Assembly: GCA_920105625.2 (NCBI GenBank)
Contig: OV050031.1
Location: 74,409,995-74,473,994, forward strand
Direction of reading: 5' to 3'
Source: Clusia tigrina
Lineage: Eukaryota; Arthropoda; Insecta; Diptera; Clusiidae
Length of the DNA stretch: 64,000 bases
Below, in pieces: positions 12,421-25,889 of this stretch. A program made the position numbers and the translations under genes. Under the pieces are notes generated by a model. The model searched no databases, was not told where the DNA came from, and was given only the letters and a program-made list of their open reading frames with translations. Position 1 is the first letter of the stretch; the number at the start of each line of letters is the position of its first letter.

Positions 12421-13149
12421 CCACTGTCGATTGGGGGATCTGCTGCCTTCTCTACGCCTATATCTTCCCCTATCTGCCTCAGTCGGCGTCTCAGTCGGCG
12501 TCGCAGCCCTGTCAGCCTCTCTGAACGTGTCTCAGTCGCTGCCGCTGTCGATTGGGGGGTCTGCTGCCTTCTCTATGCCTATATCTACTCCTCTCTGCCT
12601 CAGTCGGCGTCTCAGTCGGCTTCGCAGCCTCTGTCAGCGTCTCTGTAGGCGTCTCTGTAGGCGATTCAGACGCTGCCACTGTCGATTGAGGGGTCTGCTG
12701 CCTTCTCTATGCCTATATCTACCCCTACCTGTTTCAGTCGGTATCTTAGTCAGCGTCGCAGCCTCTGTCAGCGTCTCTGTAGGCGTCTCAGTCGCTGCCA
12801 CTGTCGATTGGGAGATCTGCTGCCTTCTCTATGCCAATATCTACCCCTATCTGCCTCAGTCGGCGTCTCAGTCAGCGTCGCAGCCTCTGTCAGCCTCTCT
12901 GAACGCTTCTCAGTCTCTGCCGCTGTCGATTGGGGGGTCTGCTGCCTTCTCTATGCCTATATCTACCCCTACCTGTTTCAGTCGGCATCCCAATCGGCGT
13001 CGCAGCCTCTGTCAGCGTCTCTGTATGCGTCTCAGTTGTTGCCGCTGTCGATTGGGTTGTCTCCTGTCTTATCTTTGCCTATGTCTAACCCTCTCTGCAC
13101 TCAGTCGGCGTCGCAGCCTCTGTCAGCGTCTCTGTAGGCGTCTCAGTCG
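12421..13149 (+). repeat. Linker segment shared with 21340-22069
   Basis: About six monomers collinear with 21340-22069 at an offset of 8919-8920 bp. They include the doubled GTCTCTGTAGGC at ~12645-12665 and the GTTTCAGTCGGTATCTTAGTC unit at ~12730. One difference is TCTCCTGTCTTATCTTTGCC near 13060, where the partner has TCTGCTGCCTTCTCTATGCC. It joins the end of block P to the first copy of block R. Confidence 0.75.
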
Positions 13150-16100
13150 CTGCCGCTGTCGATTGGGGGGTCTGCTGCCTTCTCTATGCCTATATCTACC
13201 CCTACCTGTTTCAGTCGGTATCTTAGTCGGCATCGCAGCCTCTGTCAGCGTCTCTGTAGGCGTCTCAGTCGCTGCCGCTGTCGATTGGTGGGGGGATGGG
13301 TCTGCTACCTTCTCTATGCCTATATCTACCCATATCTGCCTCAGTCGGCGTCTCAGTCGGCGTCGCAGCCTCTGTCAGCCTCTCTGAATGCGTCTCAGTC
13401 GCTGCCGCTGTCGATTGGGGGTCTGCTGCCTTCTCTATGCCAATATCTACCCCTATCTGTCTCAGTCGGCGTCTCAGTCGGCGTCGCAGCCTCTGTCAAC
13501 GTCTCTGTAGGCGTCTCAGTCGCTGCAGTTGTAGATTGAGGGGTCTGCTGCCTTCTCTATGCCTATATCTACCCCTACCTGTTTCAGTCGGCATCTCAGT
13601 CGGCGTCGCAGCCTCTGTCAGCGTCTCTGTAGGCGTCTCAGTCACTTCCGCTGTCGACTGGGGGGTCTGCTGCCTTCTCTATGCCTTTATCTACCCCTAT
13701 CTGTCTCAGTCGGCGTCTTAGTCGGCGTCGCAGCCTCTTTCAACGTCTCTGTAGGCGTCTCAGTCGCTGCCGTTGTAGGTTGAGGGGTCTGCTGCCTTCT
13801 CTATGCCTATATCTACCCCTAATTGTTTCAGTCGGTAACTCAGTCGGCGTCGCAGCCTCTGTCAGCGTCTCTGTAGGCTGCTCAGTCGCTGCCGCTGTCG
13901 ATTGGGGGGTCTGCTGTCTTCTCTATGCCTATGTCTACTCTTATCTGCCTCAGTCGGCGTCTCAGTCAGCGTCGCAGCCTCTGTCAGCCTCTCAGAACGC
14001 GTCTCAGTCGCTGCCGCTGTCGATTGGGGGGTCTGCTGCCTTCTCTATGCCTTTATCTACTCCTCTCTGCCTCAGTCGGCGTCTCAGCCGGCTTCGCAGC
14101 CTCTGTCAGCGTCTCTGTATGCGTCTCAGTCTTTGCCGCTGTCGATTGGAGGGGAGATGGGACTGCTACCTTTTCTATGCCTATATCTACTCATCTCTGC
14201 CTCAGTCGGCGTCCCAGTGGGCGTCGCAGCCTCTGTCAGCGTCTCTGTAGGCGACTTAGTCGCTGCCACTGTCGATTGGGGGATCTGCTGCCTTCTCTAC
14301 GCCTATATCTACCCCTATCTACCTCAGTCGGCGTCTCAGTGGGCGTCGCAGCCTCTGTCAGCGTCTCTGTAGGTGTCTCTGTCGCTGCCGCTGTCGATTG
14401 GGGGATCTGCTGCCTTCTCTATGCGTATATCTACCCCTATCTGCCTGAGTCGGCGTCGCAGTCGGCGTCGCAGCCTCTGCCAGCATCTCTTTAAGCGTCT
14501 CAGTCGCTGCCGCTGTCGATTGTGGGGGGTCTGCTGCCTTCTCTATGCCTATATCTACCCCTATCTGCCTGAGTCGGCGTCTCAGTCGGCGTCGCAGCCT
14601 CTGCCAGCATCTCTTTAAGCGTCTCAGTCGCTGCCGCTATCGATTGGGGGGTCTGCTGCCTTCTCTATGCCTATGTCTACCCTTATCTGCCTCAGTCGGC
14701 GTCTCAGTCAGCGTCGCAGCCTCTGTCAGCCTCTCTGAACGTGTCTCAGTCGCTGCCGCTGTCGATTGGGGGGGTCTGCTGCCTTCTCTATGCCTATATC
14801 TACTCCTCTCTGCCTCAGTCGGCGTCTCAGTCGGCTTCGCAGCCTCTGTCAGCGTCTCTGTAGGCGTCTCAGTCGCTGCCGCTGTCGATTGGAGGGGGGA
14901 TGGGACTGCTGCCTTTTCTATGCAAATATCTACCCATCTCTGCCTCAGTCGGCGCTCCAGTGGGCGTCGCAGCCTCTGTCAGCGTCTCTGTATGCGACTC
15001 AGTCGCTGCCACTGTCGATTGGGGGATCTGCTGCCTTCTCTACGCCTATATCTTCCCCTATCTGCCTGAGTCGGCGTCTCAGTCGGCGTCGCAGCCCTGT
15101 CAGCCTCTCTGAACGTGTCTCAGTCGCTGCCGCTGTCGATTGGGGGGGTCTGCTGCCTTCTCTATGCCTATATCTACTCCTCTCTGCCTCAGTCGGCGTC
15201 TCAGTCGGCTTCGCAGCCTCTGTCGGCGTCTCTGTAGGCGTCTCAGTCGCTGCCGCTGTCGATTGGAGGGGGGATGGGACTGCTGCCTTTTCTATGCCTA
15301 TACCTACACATCTCTGCCTCAGTCGGCGTCCCAGTGGGCGTCGCAGCCGCTGTCAGCGTCTTTGTAGGCGACTCAGACGCTGCCACTGTCGATTGTGGGA
15401 TCTGCTGCCTTCTCTACGCCTATATCTACCCCTATCTGCCTCAGTCGGTGTCTCAGTGGGCGTCGCAGCCTCTGACAGCGTCTCTGTAGGTGTCTCAGTC
15501 GCTGCCGCTGTCGATTGGGGGATCTGCTGCCTTCTCTATGCCCCTATCTACCCCTATCTACCTGAGTCAGCGTCTCAGTCGGCGCCGCAGCATCTGCTAG
15601 CATCTCTTTAAGCGTCTCAGTCGCTGCCGCTGTCGATTGGGGGGGGGATGGGTCTGCTGCCTTCTCTATGCCTATATCTACCCCTATCTGCCTCAGTCGG
15701 CGTCTCAGTCGGCGTCTCAGTCTGCGTCGCAGCCTCTGTCAGCGTCTCTGTAGGCGACTCAGTCGCTGCCGCTGTCGATTGGGGGGTCTGCTGCCTTCTC
15801 TACGCCTATATCTACCCCTATCAGCCTCAGTCGGCGTCTCAGTGGGCGTAGCAGCCCTGTCAGCGTCTCTGTAGGTGTCTCAGTCGCTGCCGCTGTCGAT
15901 TGGGGGATCTGCTGCCTTCTCTATGCCTATATCTACCCCTATCTGCCTGAGTCGGCGTCTCAGTCGGCGTCGCAGCCCTGTCAGCGTCTCTGTAGGTGTC
16001 TCAGTCGCTGCTGCTGTCGATTGGGGGATCTGCTGCCTTCTCTATGCCTATATCTACCCCTATCTGCCTGAGTCGGCGTCTCAGTCACCGTCGCAGCCTC

Positions 16101-17487
16101 TGTCAGCCTCTCTGAACGCGTCTCAGTCGCTGCCGCTGTCGATTGGGGGGTCTGCTGCCTTCTCTCTGCCTATGTCTACCCTTATCTGCCTCAGTCGGCG
16201 TCTCAGTCACCGTCGCAGCCTCTGTCAGCCTCTCTGAACGTGTCTCAGTCGTTGCCGCTGTCGATTGGGGGGTCTGCTGCCTTCTCTATGCCTATATCTA
16301 CTCCTCTCTGCCTCAGTCGGCGTCTCAGTCGGCTTCGCAGCCTCTGTCAGCGAATCTGTAGGCGTCTCAGTCGCTGCCGCTGTCGATTGGAGGGGGGATG
16401 GGACTGCTGCCTTTTCTATGCCTATACCTACACATCTCTGCCTCAGTCGGCGTCCCAGTGGGCGTCGCAGCCGCTGTCAGCGTCTTTGTAGGCGACTCAG
16501 ACGCTGCCACTGTCGATTGTGGGATCTGCTGCCTTCTCTACGCCTATATCTACCCCTATCTGCCTCAGTCGGTGTCTCAGTGGGCGTCGCAGCCTCTGAC
16601 AGCGTCTCTGTAGGTGTCTCAGTCGCTGCCGCTGTCGATTGGGGGATCTGCTGCCTTCTCTATGCCCCTATCTACCCCTATCTACCTGAGTCAGCGTCTC
16701 AGTCGGCGCCGCAGCATCTGCTAGCATCTCTTTAAGCGTCTCAGTCGCTGCCGCTGTCGATTGGAGGGGGGATGGGTCTGCTGCCTTCTCTATGCCTATA
16801 TCTACCCCTATCTGCCTCAGTCGGCGTCTCAGTCGGCGTCTCAGTCTGCGTCGCAGCCTCTGTCAGCGTCTCTGTAGGCGACTCAGTCGCTGCCACTGTC
16901 GATTGGGGGATCTGCTGCCTTCTCTACGCCTATATCTACCCCTATCAGCCTCAGTCGGCGTCTCAGTGGGCGTAGCAGCCCTGTCAGCGTCTCTGTAGGT
17001 GTCTCAGTCGCTGCTGCTGTCGATTGGGGGATCTGCTGCCTTCTCTATGCCTATATCTACCCCTATCTGCCTGAGTCGGCGTCTCAGTCACCGTCGCAGC
17101 CTCTGTCAGCCTCTCTGAACGCGTCTCAGTCGCTGCCGCTGTCGATTGGGGGATCTGCTGCCTTCTCTATGCCTATATCTACCCCTATCTGCCTGAGTCG
17201 GCGTCTCAGTCACCGTCGCAGCCTCTGTCAGCCTCTCTGAACGCTTCTCAGTCTCTGCCGCTGTCGATTGGGGGGTCTGCTGCCTTCTCTATGCCTATAT
17301 CTACCCCTACCTGTTTCAGTCGGTATCTCAGTCGGCGTCGCAGCCTCTGTCAGCGTCTCTGTATGCGTCTCAGTTGTTGCCGCTGTCGATTGGGTTGTCT
17401 GCTGCCTTCTCTATGCCTATGCCTAACCCTCTCTGCACTCAGTCGGCGTCCCAGCCTCTGTCAGCGTCTCTGTAGGCGTCTCAGTCG
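13150..17487 (+). repeat. Higher-order block R, copy 1 (~4.34 kb)
   Basis: Collinear with copy 2 at an offset of 4338 bp (for example the unit with GTTTCAGTCGGTAACTCAGTC near 13826 recurs near 18164). It is also collinear with copy 3 at 8920 bp. It contains G-rich variants (GATTGGTGGGGGGATGGG near 13283 and GGAGGGGGGATGGGA near 14891 and 15265) and ends with the local 1124-bp tandem duplication described separately. Confidence 0.85.
15140..17130 (+). repeat. Local 1124-bp tandem duplication inside block R copy 1
   Basis: Sequence from about 15140 to 16263 is repeated from about 16264 at a constant offset of 1124 bp. Matching landmarks are TATACCTACACATCTCTGCC at ~15299 and ~16423, and GCGTAGCAGCCCTGTC at ~15847 and ~16971. 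The second copy then loses one 122-bp monomer near 17000 and runs on to about 17130. The equivalent place in R copy 2 (~20200-20600) is single, so this doubling postdates the split of the two copies or was lost from one. Confidence 0.82.
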
Positions 17488-20400
17488 CTGCCGCTGTCGA
17501 TTGAGGGGTCTGCTGCCTTCTCTATGCCTATATCTACCCCTACCTGTTTCAGTCGGTATCTTAGTCGGCATCGCAGCCTCTGTCAGCGTCTCTGTAGGCG
17601 TCTCAGTCGCTGCCGCTGTCGATTGTTGGGGGGATGGGTCTGCTACCTTCTCTATGCCTATGTCTACCCATATCTGCCTCAGTCGGCGTCTCAGTCGGCG
17701 TCGCAGCCTCTGTCAGCCTCTCTGAATGCGTCTCAGTCGCTGCCGCTGTCGATTGGGGGTCTGCTGCCTTCTCTATGCCTATATCTACCCCTATCTGTCT
17801 CAGTCGGCGTCTTAGTCGGCGTCGCAGCCTCTGTCAACGTCTCTGTAGGCGTCTCAGTCGCTGCAGTTGTAGATTGAGGGGTCTGCTGCCTTCTCTATGC
17901 CTATATCTACCCCTACCTGTTTCAGTCGGCTTCTCAGTCGGCGTCGCAGCCTCTGTCAGCGTCTCTGTAGGAGTCTCAGTCATTTCCGCTGTCGATTGGG
18001 GGGTCTGCTGCCTTCTCTATGCCTTTATCTACCCCTATCTGTCTCAGTCGGCGTCTAAGTCGGCGTCGCAGCCTCTTTCAACGTCTCTGTAGGCGTCTCA
18101 GTCGCTGCCGTTGTAGGTTGAGGGGTCTGCTGCCTTCTCTATGCCTATATCTACCCCTAATTGTTTCAGTCGGTAACTCAGTCGGCGTCGCAGCCTCTGT
18201 CAGCGTCTCTGTAGGCTGCTCAGTCGCTGCCGCTGTCGATTGGGGGGTCTGCTGTCTTCTCTATGCCTATGTCTACTCTTATCTGCCTCAGTCGGCGTCT
18301 CAGTCAGCGTCGCAGCCTCTGTCAGCCTCTCAGAACGCGTCTCAGTCGCTGCCGCTGTCGATTGGGGGGTCTGCTGCCTTCTCTATGCCTTTATCTACTC
18401 CTCTCTGCCTCAGTCGGCGTCTCAGCCGGCTTCGCAGCCTCTGTCAGCGTCTCTGTATGCGTCTCAGTCTTTGCCGCTGTCGATTGGAGGGGAGATGGGA
18501 CTGCTACCTTTTCTATGCCTATATCTACTCATCTCTGCCTCAGTCGGCGTCCCAGTGGGCGTCGCAGCCTCTGTCAGCGTCTCTGTAGGCGACTTAGTCG
18601 CTGCCACTGTCGATTGGGGGATCTGCTGCCTTCTCTACGCCTATATCTACCCCTATCTACCTCAGTCGGCGTCTCAGTGGGCGTCGCAGCCTCTGTCAGC
18701 GTCTCTGTAGGTGTCTCTGTCGCTGCCGCTGTCGATTGGGGGATCTGCTGCCTTCTCTATGCGTATATCTACCCCTATCTGCCTGAGTCGGCGTCGCAGT
18801 CGGCGTCGCAGCCTCTGCCAGCATCTCTTTAAGCGTCTCAGTCGCTGCCGCTGTCGATTGTGGGGGGTCTGCTGCCTTCTCTATGCCTATATCTACCCCT
18901 ATCTGCCTGAGTCGGCGTCTCAGTCGGCGTCGCAGCCTCTGCCAGCATCTCTTTAAGCGTCTCAGTCGCTGCCGCTATCGATTGGGGGGTCTGCTGCCTT
19001 CTCTATGCCTATGTCTACCCTTATCTGCCTCAGTCGGCGTCTCAGTCAGCGTCGCAGCCTCTGTCAGCCTCTCTGAACGTGTCTCAGTCGCTGCCGCTGT
19101 CGATTGGGGGGGTCTGCTGCCTTCTCTATGCCTATATCTACTCCTCTCTGCCTCAGTCGGCGTCTCAGTCGGCTTCGCAGCCTCTGTCAGCGTCTCTGTA
19201 GGCGTCTCAGTCGCTGCCGCTGTCGATTGGGGGGGGGATGGGACTGCTGCCTTTTCTATGCAAATATCTACCCATCTCTGCCTCAGTCGGCGCTCCAGTG
19301 GGCGTCGCAGCCTCTGTCAGCGTCTCTGTATGCGACTCAGTCGCTGCCACTGTCGATTGGGGGATCTGCTGCCTTCTCTACGCCTATATCTTCCCCTATC
19401 TGCCTGAGTCGGCGTCTCAGTCGGCGTCGCAGCCCTGTCAGCCTCTCTGAACGTGTCTCAGTCGCTGCCGCTGTCGATTGGGGGGGTCTGCTGCCTTCTC
19501 TATGCCTATATCTACTCCTCTCTGCCTCTGTCGGCGTCTCAGTCGGCTTCGCAGCCTCTGTCGGCGTCTCTGTAGGCGTCTCAGTCGCTGCCGCTGTCGA
19601 TTGGAGGGGGGATGGGACTGCTGCCTTTTCTATGCCTATACCTACACATCTCTGCCTCAGTCGGCGTCCCAGTGGGCGTCGCAGCCGCTGTCAGCGTCTT
19701 TGTAGGCGACTCAGACGCTGCCACTGTCGATTGTGGGATCTGCTGCCTTCTCTACGCCTATATCTACCCCTATCTGCCTCAGTCGGTGTCTCAGTGGGCG
19801 TCGCAGCCTCTGACAGCGTCTCTGTAGGTGTCTCAGTCGCTGCCGCTGTCGATTGGGGGATCTGCTGCCTTCTCTATGCCCCTATCTACCCCTATCTACC
19901 TGAGTCAGCGTCTCAGTCGGCGCCGCAGCATCTGCTAGCATCTCTTTAAGCGTCTCAGTCGCTGCCGCTGTCGATTGGAGGGGGGATGGGTCTGCTGCCT
20001 TCTCTATGCCTATATCTACCCCTATCTGCCTCAGTCGGCGTCTCAGTCGGCGTCTCAGTCTGAGTCGCAGCCTCTGTCAGCGTCTCTGTAGGCGACTCAG
20101 TCGCTGCCGCTGTCGATTGGGGGATCTGCTGCCTACTCTACGCCTATATCTACCCCTATCAGCCTCAGTCGGCGTCTCAGTGGGCGTAGCAGCCCTGTCA
20201 GCGTCTCTGTAGGTGTCTCAGTCGCTGCCGCTGTCGATTGGGGGATCTGCTGCCTTCTCTATGCCTATATCTACCCCTATGTGCCTGAGTCGGCGTCTCA
20301 GTCGGCGTCGCAGCCCTGTCAGCGTCTCTGTAGGTGTCTCAGTCGCTGCTGCTGTCGATTGGGGGATCTGCTGCCTTCTCTATGCCTATATCTACCCCTA

Positions 20401-22069
20401 TCTGCCTGAGTCGGCGTCTCAGTCACCGTCGCAGCCTCTGTCAGCCTCTCTGAACGCGTCTCAGTCGCTGCCGCTGTCGATTGGGGGGTCTGCTGCCTTC
20501 TCTCTGCCTATGTCTACCCTTATCTGTCTCAGTCGGCGTCTCTGTCAGCGTCGCAGCTTCTGTCAGCCTCTCTGAACGTGTCTCAGTCGTTGCCGCTGTC
20601 GATTGGGGGGTCTGCTGCCTTCTCTATGCCTATATCTACTCCTCTCTGCCTCAGTCGGCGTCTCAGTCGGCTTCGCAGCCTCTGTCAGCGAATCTGTAGG
20701 CGTCTCAGTCGCTGCCGCTGTCGATTGGAGGGGGATGAGACTGCTGCCTTTTCTATGCCAATATCTACCCATCTCTGCCTCAGTCGGCGCTCCAGTGGGC
20801 GTCGCAGCCTCTGTCAGCGTCTCTGTATGCGACTCAGTCGCTGCCGCTGTCGATTGGGGGATCTTCTGCATTCTCTATGCCTATATCTACCCCTATCTGC
20901 CTGAGTCGGCGTCTCAGTCGGCGTCGCAGCCTCTGCCAGCATCTCTTTAAGCGTCTCAGTCGCTGCCGCTGTCGATTGGGGGGGTCTGCTGCCTTCTCTA
21001 TGCCTATGTCTACCCTTATCTGCCTCAGTCGGCATCTCAGTCAGCGTCGCAGCCTCTGTCAGCCTCTCTGAACGTGTCTCAGTCGTTGCCGCTGTCGATT
21101 GGGGGGTCTGCTGCCTTCTCTATGCCTATATCTACTCCTGTCTGCCTCAGTCGGCGTCTCAGTCGGCTTCGCAGCCTCTGGCAGCGTCTCTGTAGGCGTC
21201 TCAGTCGCTGCCGCTGTCGATTGGAGGGGGATGGGACTGCTGCCTTTTCTATGCCAATATCTACCCATCTCTGCCTCAGTCGGCGCTCCAGTGGGCGTCG
21301 CAGCCTCTGTCAGCGTCTCTGTATGCGACTCAGTCGCTGCCACTGTCGATTGGGGGATCTGCTGCCTTCTCTACGCCTATATCTTCCCCTATCTGCCTCA
21401 GTCGGCGTCTCAGTCGGCGTCGCAGCCCTGTCAGCCTCTCTGAACGTGTCTCAGTCGCTGCCGCTGTCGATTGGGGGGGTCTGCTGCCTTCTCTATGCCT
21501 ATATCTACTCCTCTCTGCCTCAGTCGGCGTCTCAGTCGGCTTCGCAGCCTCTGTCAGCGTCTCTGTAGGCGTCTCTGTAGGCGATTCAGACGCTGCCACT
21601 GTCGATTGAGGGGTCTGCTGCCTTCTCTATGCCTATATCTACCCCTACCTGTTTCAGTCGGTATCTTAGTCAGCGTCGCAGCCTCTGTCAGCGTCTCTGT
21701 AGGCGTCTCAGTCGCTGCCACTGTCGATTGGGAGATCTGCTGCCTTCTCTATGCCAATATCTACCCCTATCTGCCTCAGTCGGCGTCTCAGTCAGCGTCG
21801 CAGCCTCTGTCAGCCTCTCTGAACGCTTCTCAGTCTCTGCCGCTGTCGATTGGGGGGTCTGCTGCCTTCTCTATGCCTATATCTACCCCTACCTGTTTCA
21901 GTCGGCATCTCAGTCGGCGTCGCAGCCTCTGTCAGCGTCTCTGTATGCGTCTCAGTTGTTGCCGCTGTCGATTGGGTTGTCTGCTGCCTTCTCTATGCCT
22001 ATGCCTAACCCTCTCTGCACTCAGTCGGCGTCCCAGCCTCTGTCAGCGTCTCTGTAGGCGTCTCAGTCG
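17488..22069 (+). repeat. Higher-order block R, copy 2 (~4.58 kb)
   Basis: Collinear with R copy 1 (offset 4338) until about 20700. It then switches to units that match 11895-13149 (offset 8919-8920), a segment also present at the end of block P copies. The mosaic therefore joins an R body to a P-like tail. Local differences include GCCTCTGTCGGCGTC near 19526 where the partner has GCCTCAGTCGGCGTC. Confidence 0.83.
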
Positions 22070-25000
22070 CTGCCGCTGTCGATTGAGGGGTCTGCTGCCT
22101 TCTCTATGCCTATATCTACCCCTACCTGTTTCAGTCGGTATCTTAGTCGGCATCGCAGCCTCTGTCAGCGTCTCTGTAGGCGTCTCAGTCGCTGCCGCTG
22201 TCGATTGGTGGGGGGATGGGTCTGCTGCCTTCTCTATGCCTATATCTACCCATATCTGCCTCAGTCGGCGTCTCAGTCGGCGTCGCAGCCTCTGTCAGCC
22301 TCTCTGAATGCGTCTCAGTCGCTGCCGCTGTCGATTGGGGGTCTGCTGCCTTCTCTATGCCTTTATCTACCCCTATCTGTCTCAGTCGGCGTCTCAGTCG
22401 GCGTCGCAGCCTCTGTCAGCGTCTCTGTAGGCGTCTCAGTCGCTGCAGTTGTCGATTGAGGGGTCTGCTGCCTTCTCTATGCCTATATCTACCCCTACCT
22501 GCCTCAGTCGGCATCTCAGTCGGCGTCGCAGCCTCTGTCAGCGTCTCTGTAGGCGTCTCAGTCGCTTCCGCTGTCGACTGGGGGGTCTGCTGCCTTCTCT
22601 ATGCCTTTATCTACCCCTATCTGTCTCAGTCGGCGTCTTAGTCGGCGTCGCAGCCTCTTTCAACGTCTCTGTAGGCGTCTCAGTCGCTGCCGTTGTAGGT
22701 TGAGGGGTCTGCTGCCTTCTCTATGCCTATATCTACCCCTAATTGTTTCAGTCGGTAACTCAGTCGGCGTCGCAGCCTCTGTCAGCGTCTCTGTAGGCTG
22801 CTCAGTCGCTGCCGCTGTCGATTGGGGGGTCTGCTGTCTTCTCTATGCCTATGTCTACTCTTATCTGCCTCAGTCGGCGTCTCAGTCAGCGTCGCAGCCT
22901 CTGTCAGCCTCTCTGAAGGCGTCTCAGTCGCTGCCGCTGTCGATTGGGGGGTCTGCTGCCTTCTCTATGCCTTTATCTACTCCTCTCTGCCTCAGTCGGC
23001 GTCTCAGCCGGCTTCGCAGCCTCTGTCAGCGTCTCTGTATGCGTCTCAGTCTTTGCCGCTGTCGATTGGAGGGGAGATGGGACTGCTACCTTTTCTATGC
23101 CTATATCTACTCATCTCTGCCTCAGTCGGCGTCCCAGTGGGCGTCGCAGCCTCTGTCAGCGTCTCTGTAGGCGACTTAGTCGCTGCCACTGTCGATTGGG
23201 GGATCTGCTGCCTTCTCTACGCCTATATCTACCCCTATCTACCTCAGTCGGCGTCTCAGTGGGCGTCGCAGCCTCTGTCAGCGTCTCTGTAGGTGTCTCT
23301 GTCGCTGCCGCTGTCGATTGGGGGATCTGCTGCCTTCTCTATGCGTATATCTACCCCTATCTGCCTGAGTCGGCGTCGCAGTCGGCGTCGCAGCCTCTGC
23401 CAGCATCTCTTTAAGCGTCTCAGTCGCTGCCGCTGTCGATTGTGGGGGGTCTGCTGCCTTCTCTATGCCTATATCTACCCCTATCTGCCTCAGTCGGCGT
23501 CTCAGTCGGCGTCGCAGCCTCTGCCAGCATCTCTTTAAGCGTCTCAGTCGCTGCCGCTATCGATTGGGGGGTCTGCTGCCTTCTCTATGCCTATGTCTAC
23601 CCCTATCTGCCTCAGTCGGCGTCTCAGTCAGCGTCGCAGCCTCTGTCAGCCTCTCTGAACGTGTCTCAGTCGCTGCCGCTGTCGATTGGGGGGGTCTGCT
23701 GCCTTCTCTATGCCTATATCTACTCCTCTCTGCCTCAGTCGGCGTCTCAGTCGGCTTCGCAGCCTCTGTCAGCGTCTCTGTAGGCGTCTCAGTCGCTGCC
23801 GCTGTCGATTGGAGGGGGGATGGGACTGCTGCCTTTTCTATGCAAATATCTACCCATCTCTGCCTCAGTCGGCGCTCCAGTGGGCGTCGCAGCCTCTGTC
23901 AGCGTCTCTGTATGCGACTCAGTCGCTGCCACTGTCGATTGGGGGATCTGCTGCCTTCTCTATGCCTATATCTACCCCTATCTGCCTGAGTCGGCGTCTC
24001 AGTCGGCGTCGCAGCCCTGTCAGCCTCTCTGAACGTGTCTCAGTCGCTGCCGCTGTCGATTGGGGGGGTCTGCTGCCTTCTCTATGCCTATATCTACCCC
24101 TCTCTGCCTCAGTCGGCGTCTCAGTCGGCTTCGCAGCCTCTGTCGGCGTCTCTGTAGGCGTCTCAGTCGCTGCCGCTGTCGATTGGAGGGGGGATGGGAC
24201 TGCTGCCTTTTCTATGCCTATACCTACACATCTCTGCCTCAGTCGGCGTCCCAGTGGGCGTCGCAGCCGCTGTCAGCGTCTTTGTAGGCGACTCAGACGC
24301 TGCCACTGTCGATTGTGGGATCTGCTGCCTTCTCTACGCCTATATCTACCCCTATCTGCCTCAGTCGGTGTCTCAGTGGGCGTCGCAGCCTCTGACAGCG
24401 TCTCTGTAGGTGTCTCAGTCGCTGCCGCTGTCGATTGGGGGATCTGCTGCCTTCTCTATGCCCCTATCTACCCCTATCTACCTGAGTCAGCGTCTCAGTC
24501 GGCGCCGCAGCATCTGCTAGCATCTCTTTAAGCGTCTCAGTCGCTGCCGCTGTCGATTGGAGGGGGGATGGGTCTGCTGCCTTCTCTATGCCTATATCTA
24601 CCCCTATCTGCCTCAGTCGGCGTCTCAGTCGGCGTCTCAGTCTGCGTCGCAGCCTCTGTCAGCGTCTCTGTAGGCGACTCAGTCGCTGCCGCTGTCGATT
24701 GGGGGATCTGCTGCCTTCTCTATGCCTATATCTACCCCTATCAGCCTCAGTCGGCGTCTCAGTGGGCGTAGCAGCCCTGTCAGCGTCTCTGTAGGTGTCT
24801 CAGTCGCTGCCGCTGTCGATTGGGGGATCTGCTGCCTTCTCTATGCCTATATCTACCCCTATGTGCCTGAGTCGGCGTCTCAGTCGGCGTCGCAGCCCTG
24901 TCAGCGTCTCTGTAGGTGTCTCAGTCGCTGCTGCTGTCGATTGGGGGATCTGCTGCCTTCTCTATGCCTATATCTACCCCTATCTGCCTGAGTCGGCGTC

Positions 25001-25889
25001 TCAGTCACCGTCGCAGCCTCTGTCAGCCTCTCTGAACGCGTCTCAGTCGCTGCCGCTGTCGATTGGGGGGTCTGCTGCCTTCTCTCTGCCTATGTCTACC
25101 CTTATCTGTCTCAGTCGGCGTCTCTGTCAGCGTCGCAGCTTCTGTCAGCCTCTCTGCCGTTGTCGATTGGGGGGTCTGCTGCCTTCTCTATGCCTATATC
25201 TACTCCTCTCTGCCTCAGTCGGCGTCTCAGTCGGCTTCGCAGCCTCTGTCAGCGAATCTGTAGGCGTCTCAGTCGCTGCCGCTGTCGATTGGAGGGGGAT
25301 GAGACTGCTGCCTTTTCTATGCCAATATCTACCCATCTCTGCCTCAGTCGGCGCTCCAGTGGGCGTCGCAGCCTCTGTCAGCGTCTCTGTATGCGACTCA
25401 GTCGCTGCCACTGTCGATTGGGAGATCTGCTGCCTTCTCTACGCCTATATCTGCCCCTATCTGCCTCAGTCGGCGTCTCAGTGGGCGTCGCAGCCTCTGT
25501 CAACGTCTCTGTAGGCGTCTCAGTCGCTTCCGCTGTCGACTGGGGGGGTCTGCTGCCTTCTCTATGCCAATATCTACCCCTATCTGCCTCAGTCGGCGTC
25601 TCAGTCAGCGTCGCAGCCTCTGTCAGCCTCTCTGAACGCTTCTCAGTCTCTGCCGCTGTCGATTGGGGGGTCTGCTGCCTTCTCTATGCCTATATATACC
25701 CCTACCTGTTTCAGTCGGTATCTCAGTCGGCGTCGCAGCCTCTGTCAGCGTCTCTGTATGCGTCTCAGTTGTTGCCGCTGTCGATTGGGTTGTCTGCTGC
25801 CTTCTCTATGCCTATGCCTAACCCTCTCTGCACTCAGTCGGCGTCGCAGCCTCTGCCGGCGTCCCAGCCTCTGTCAGCGTCTCTGTAGG
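22070..25889 (+). repeat. Higher-order block R, copy 3 (~3.8 kb)
   Basis: Offset 4582 bp from copy 2 and 8920 bp from copy 1 over most of its length. Near 25145-25160 it carries a deletion within one unit (CAGCCTCTCTGCCGTTGTCG), where copy 2 retains CTGAACGTGTCTCAGTCG between the same flanks. Collinearity with copy 2 ends soon after, near 25410. Confidence 0.83.

Noticed and set aside
12155..13387. 410-codon open frame (+), and similar 200-490-codon frames at 33380-34858, 49220-50230 and 26759-27712
   Set aside because: Same repeat translation (alternating Val-Ser-Val-Gly, Arg-Leu-Ser-Arg-Arg and Leu-Pro-Gln-Ser-Ala-Ser types). Each ends at the TAG within CTCTGTAGGC when the frame drifts into that phase. 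The length reflects lack of stops in two of three phases.
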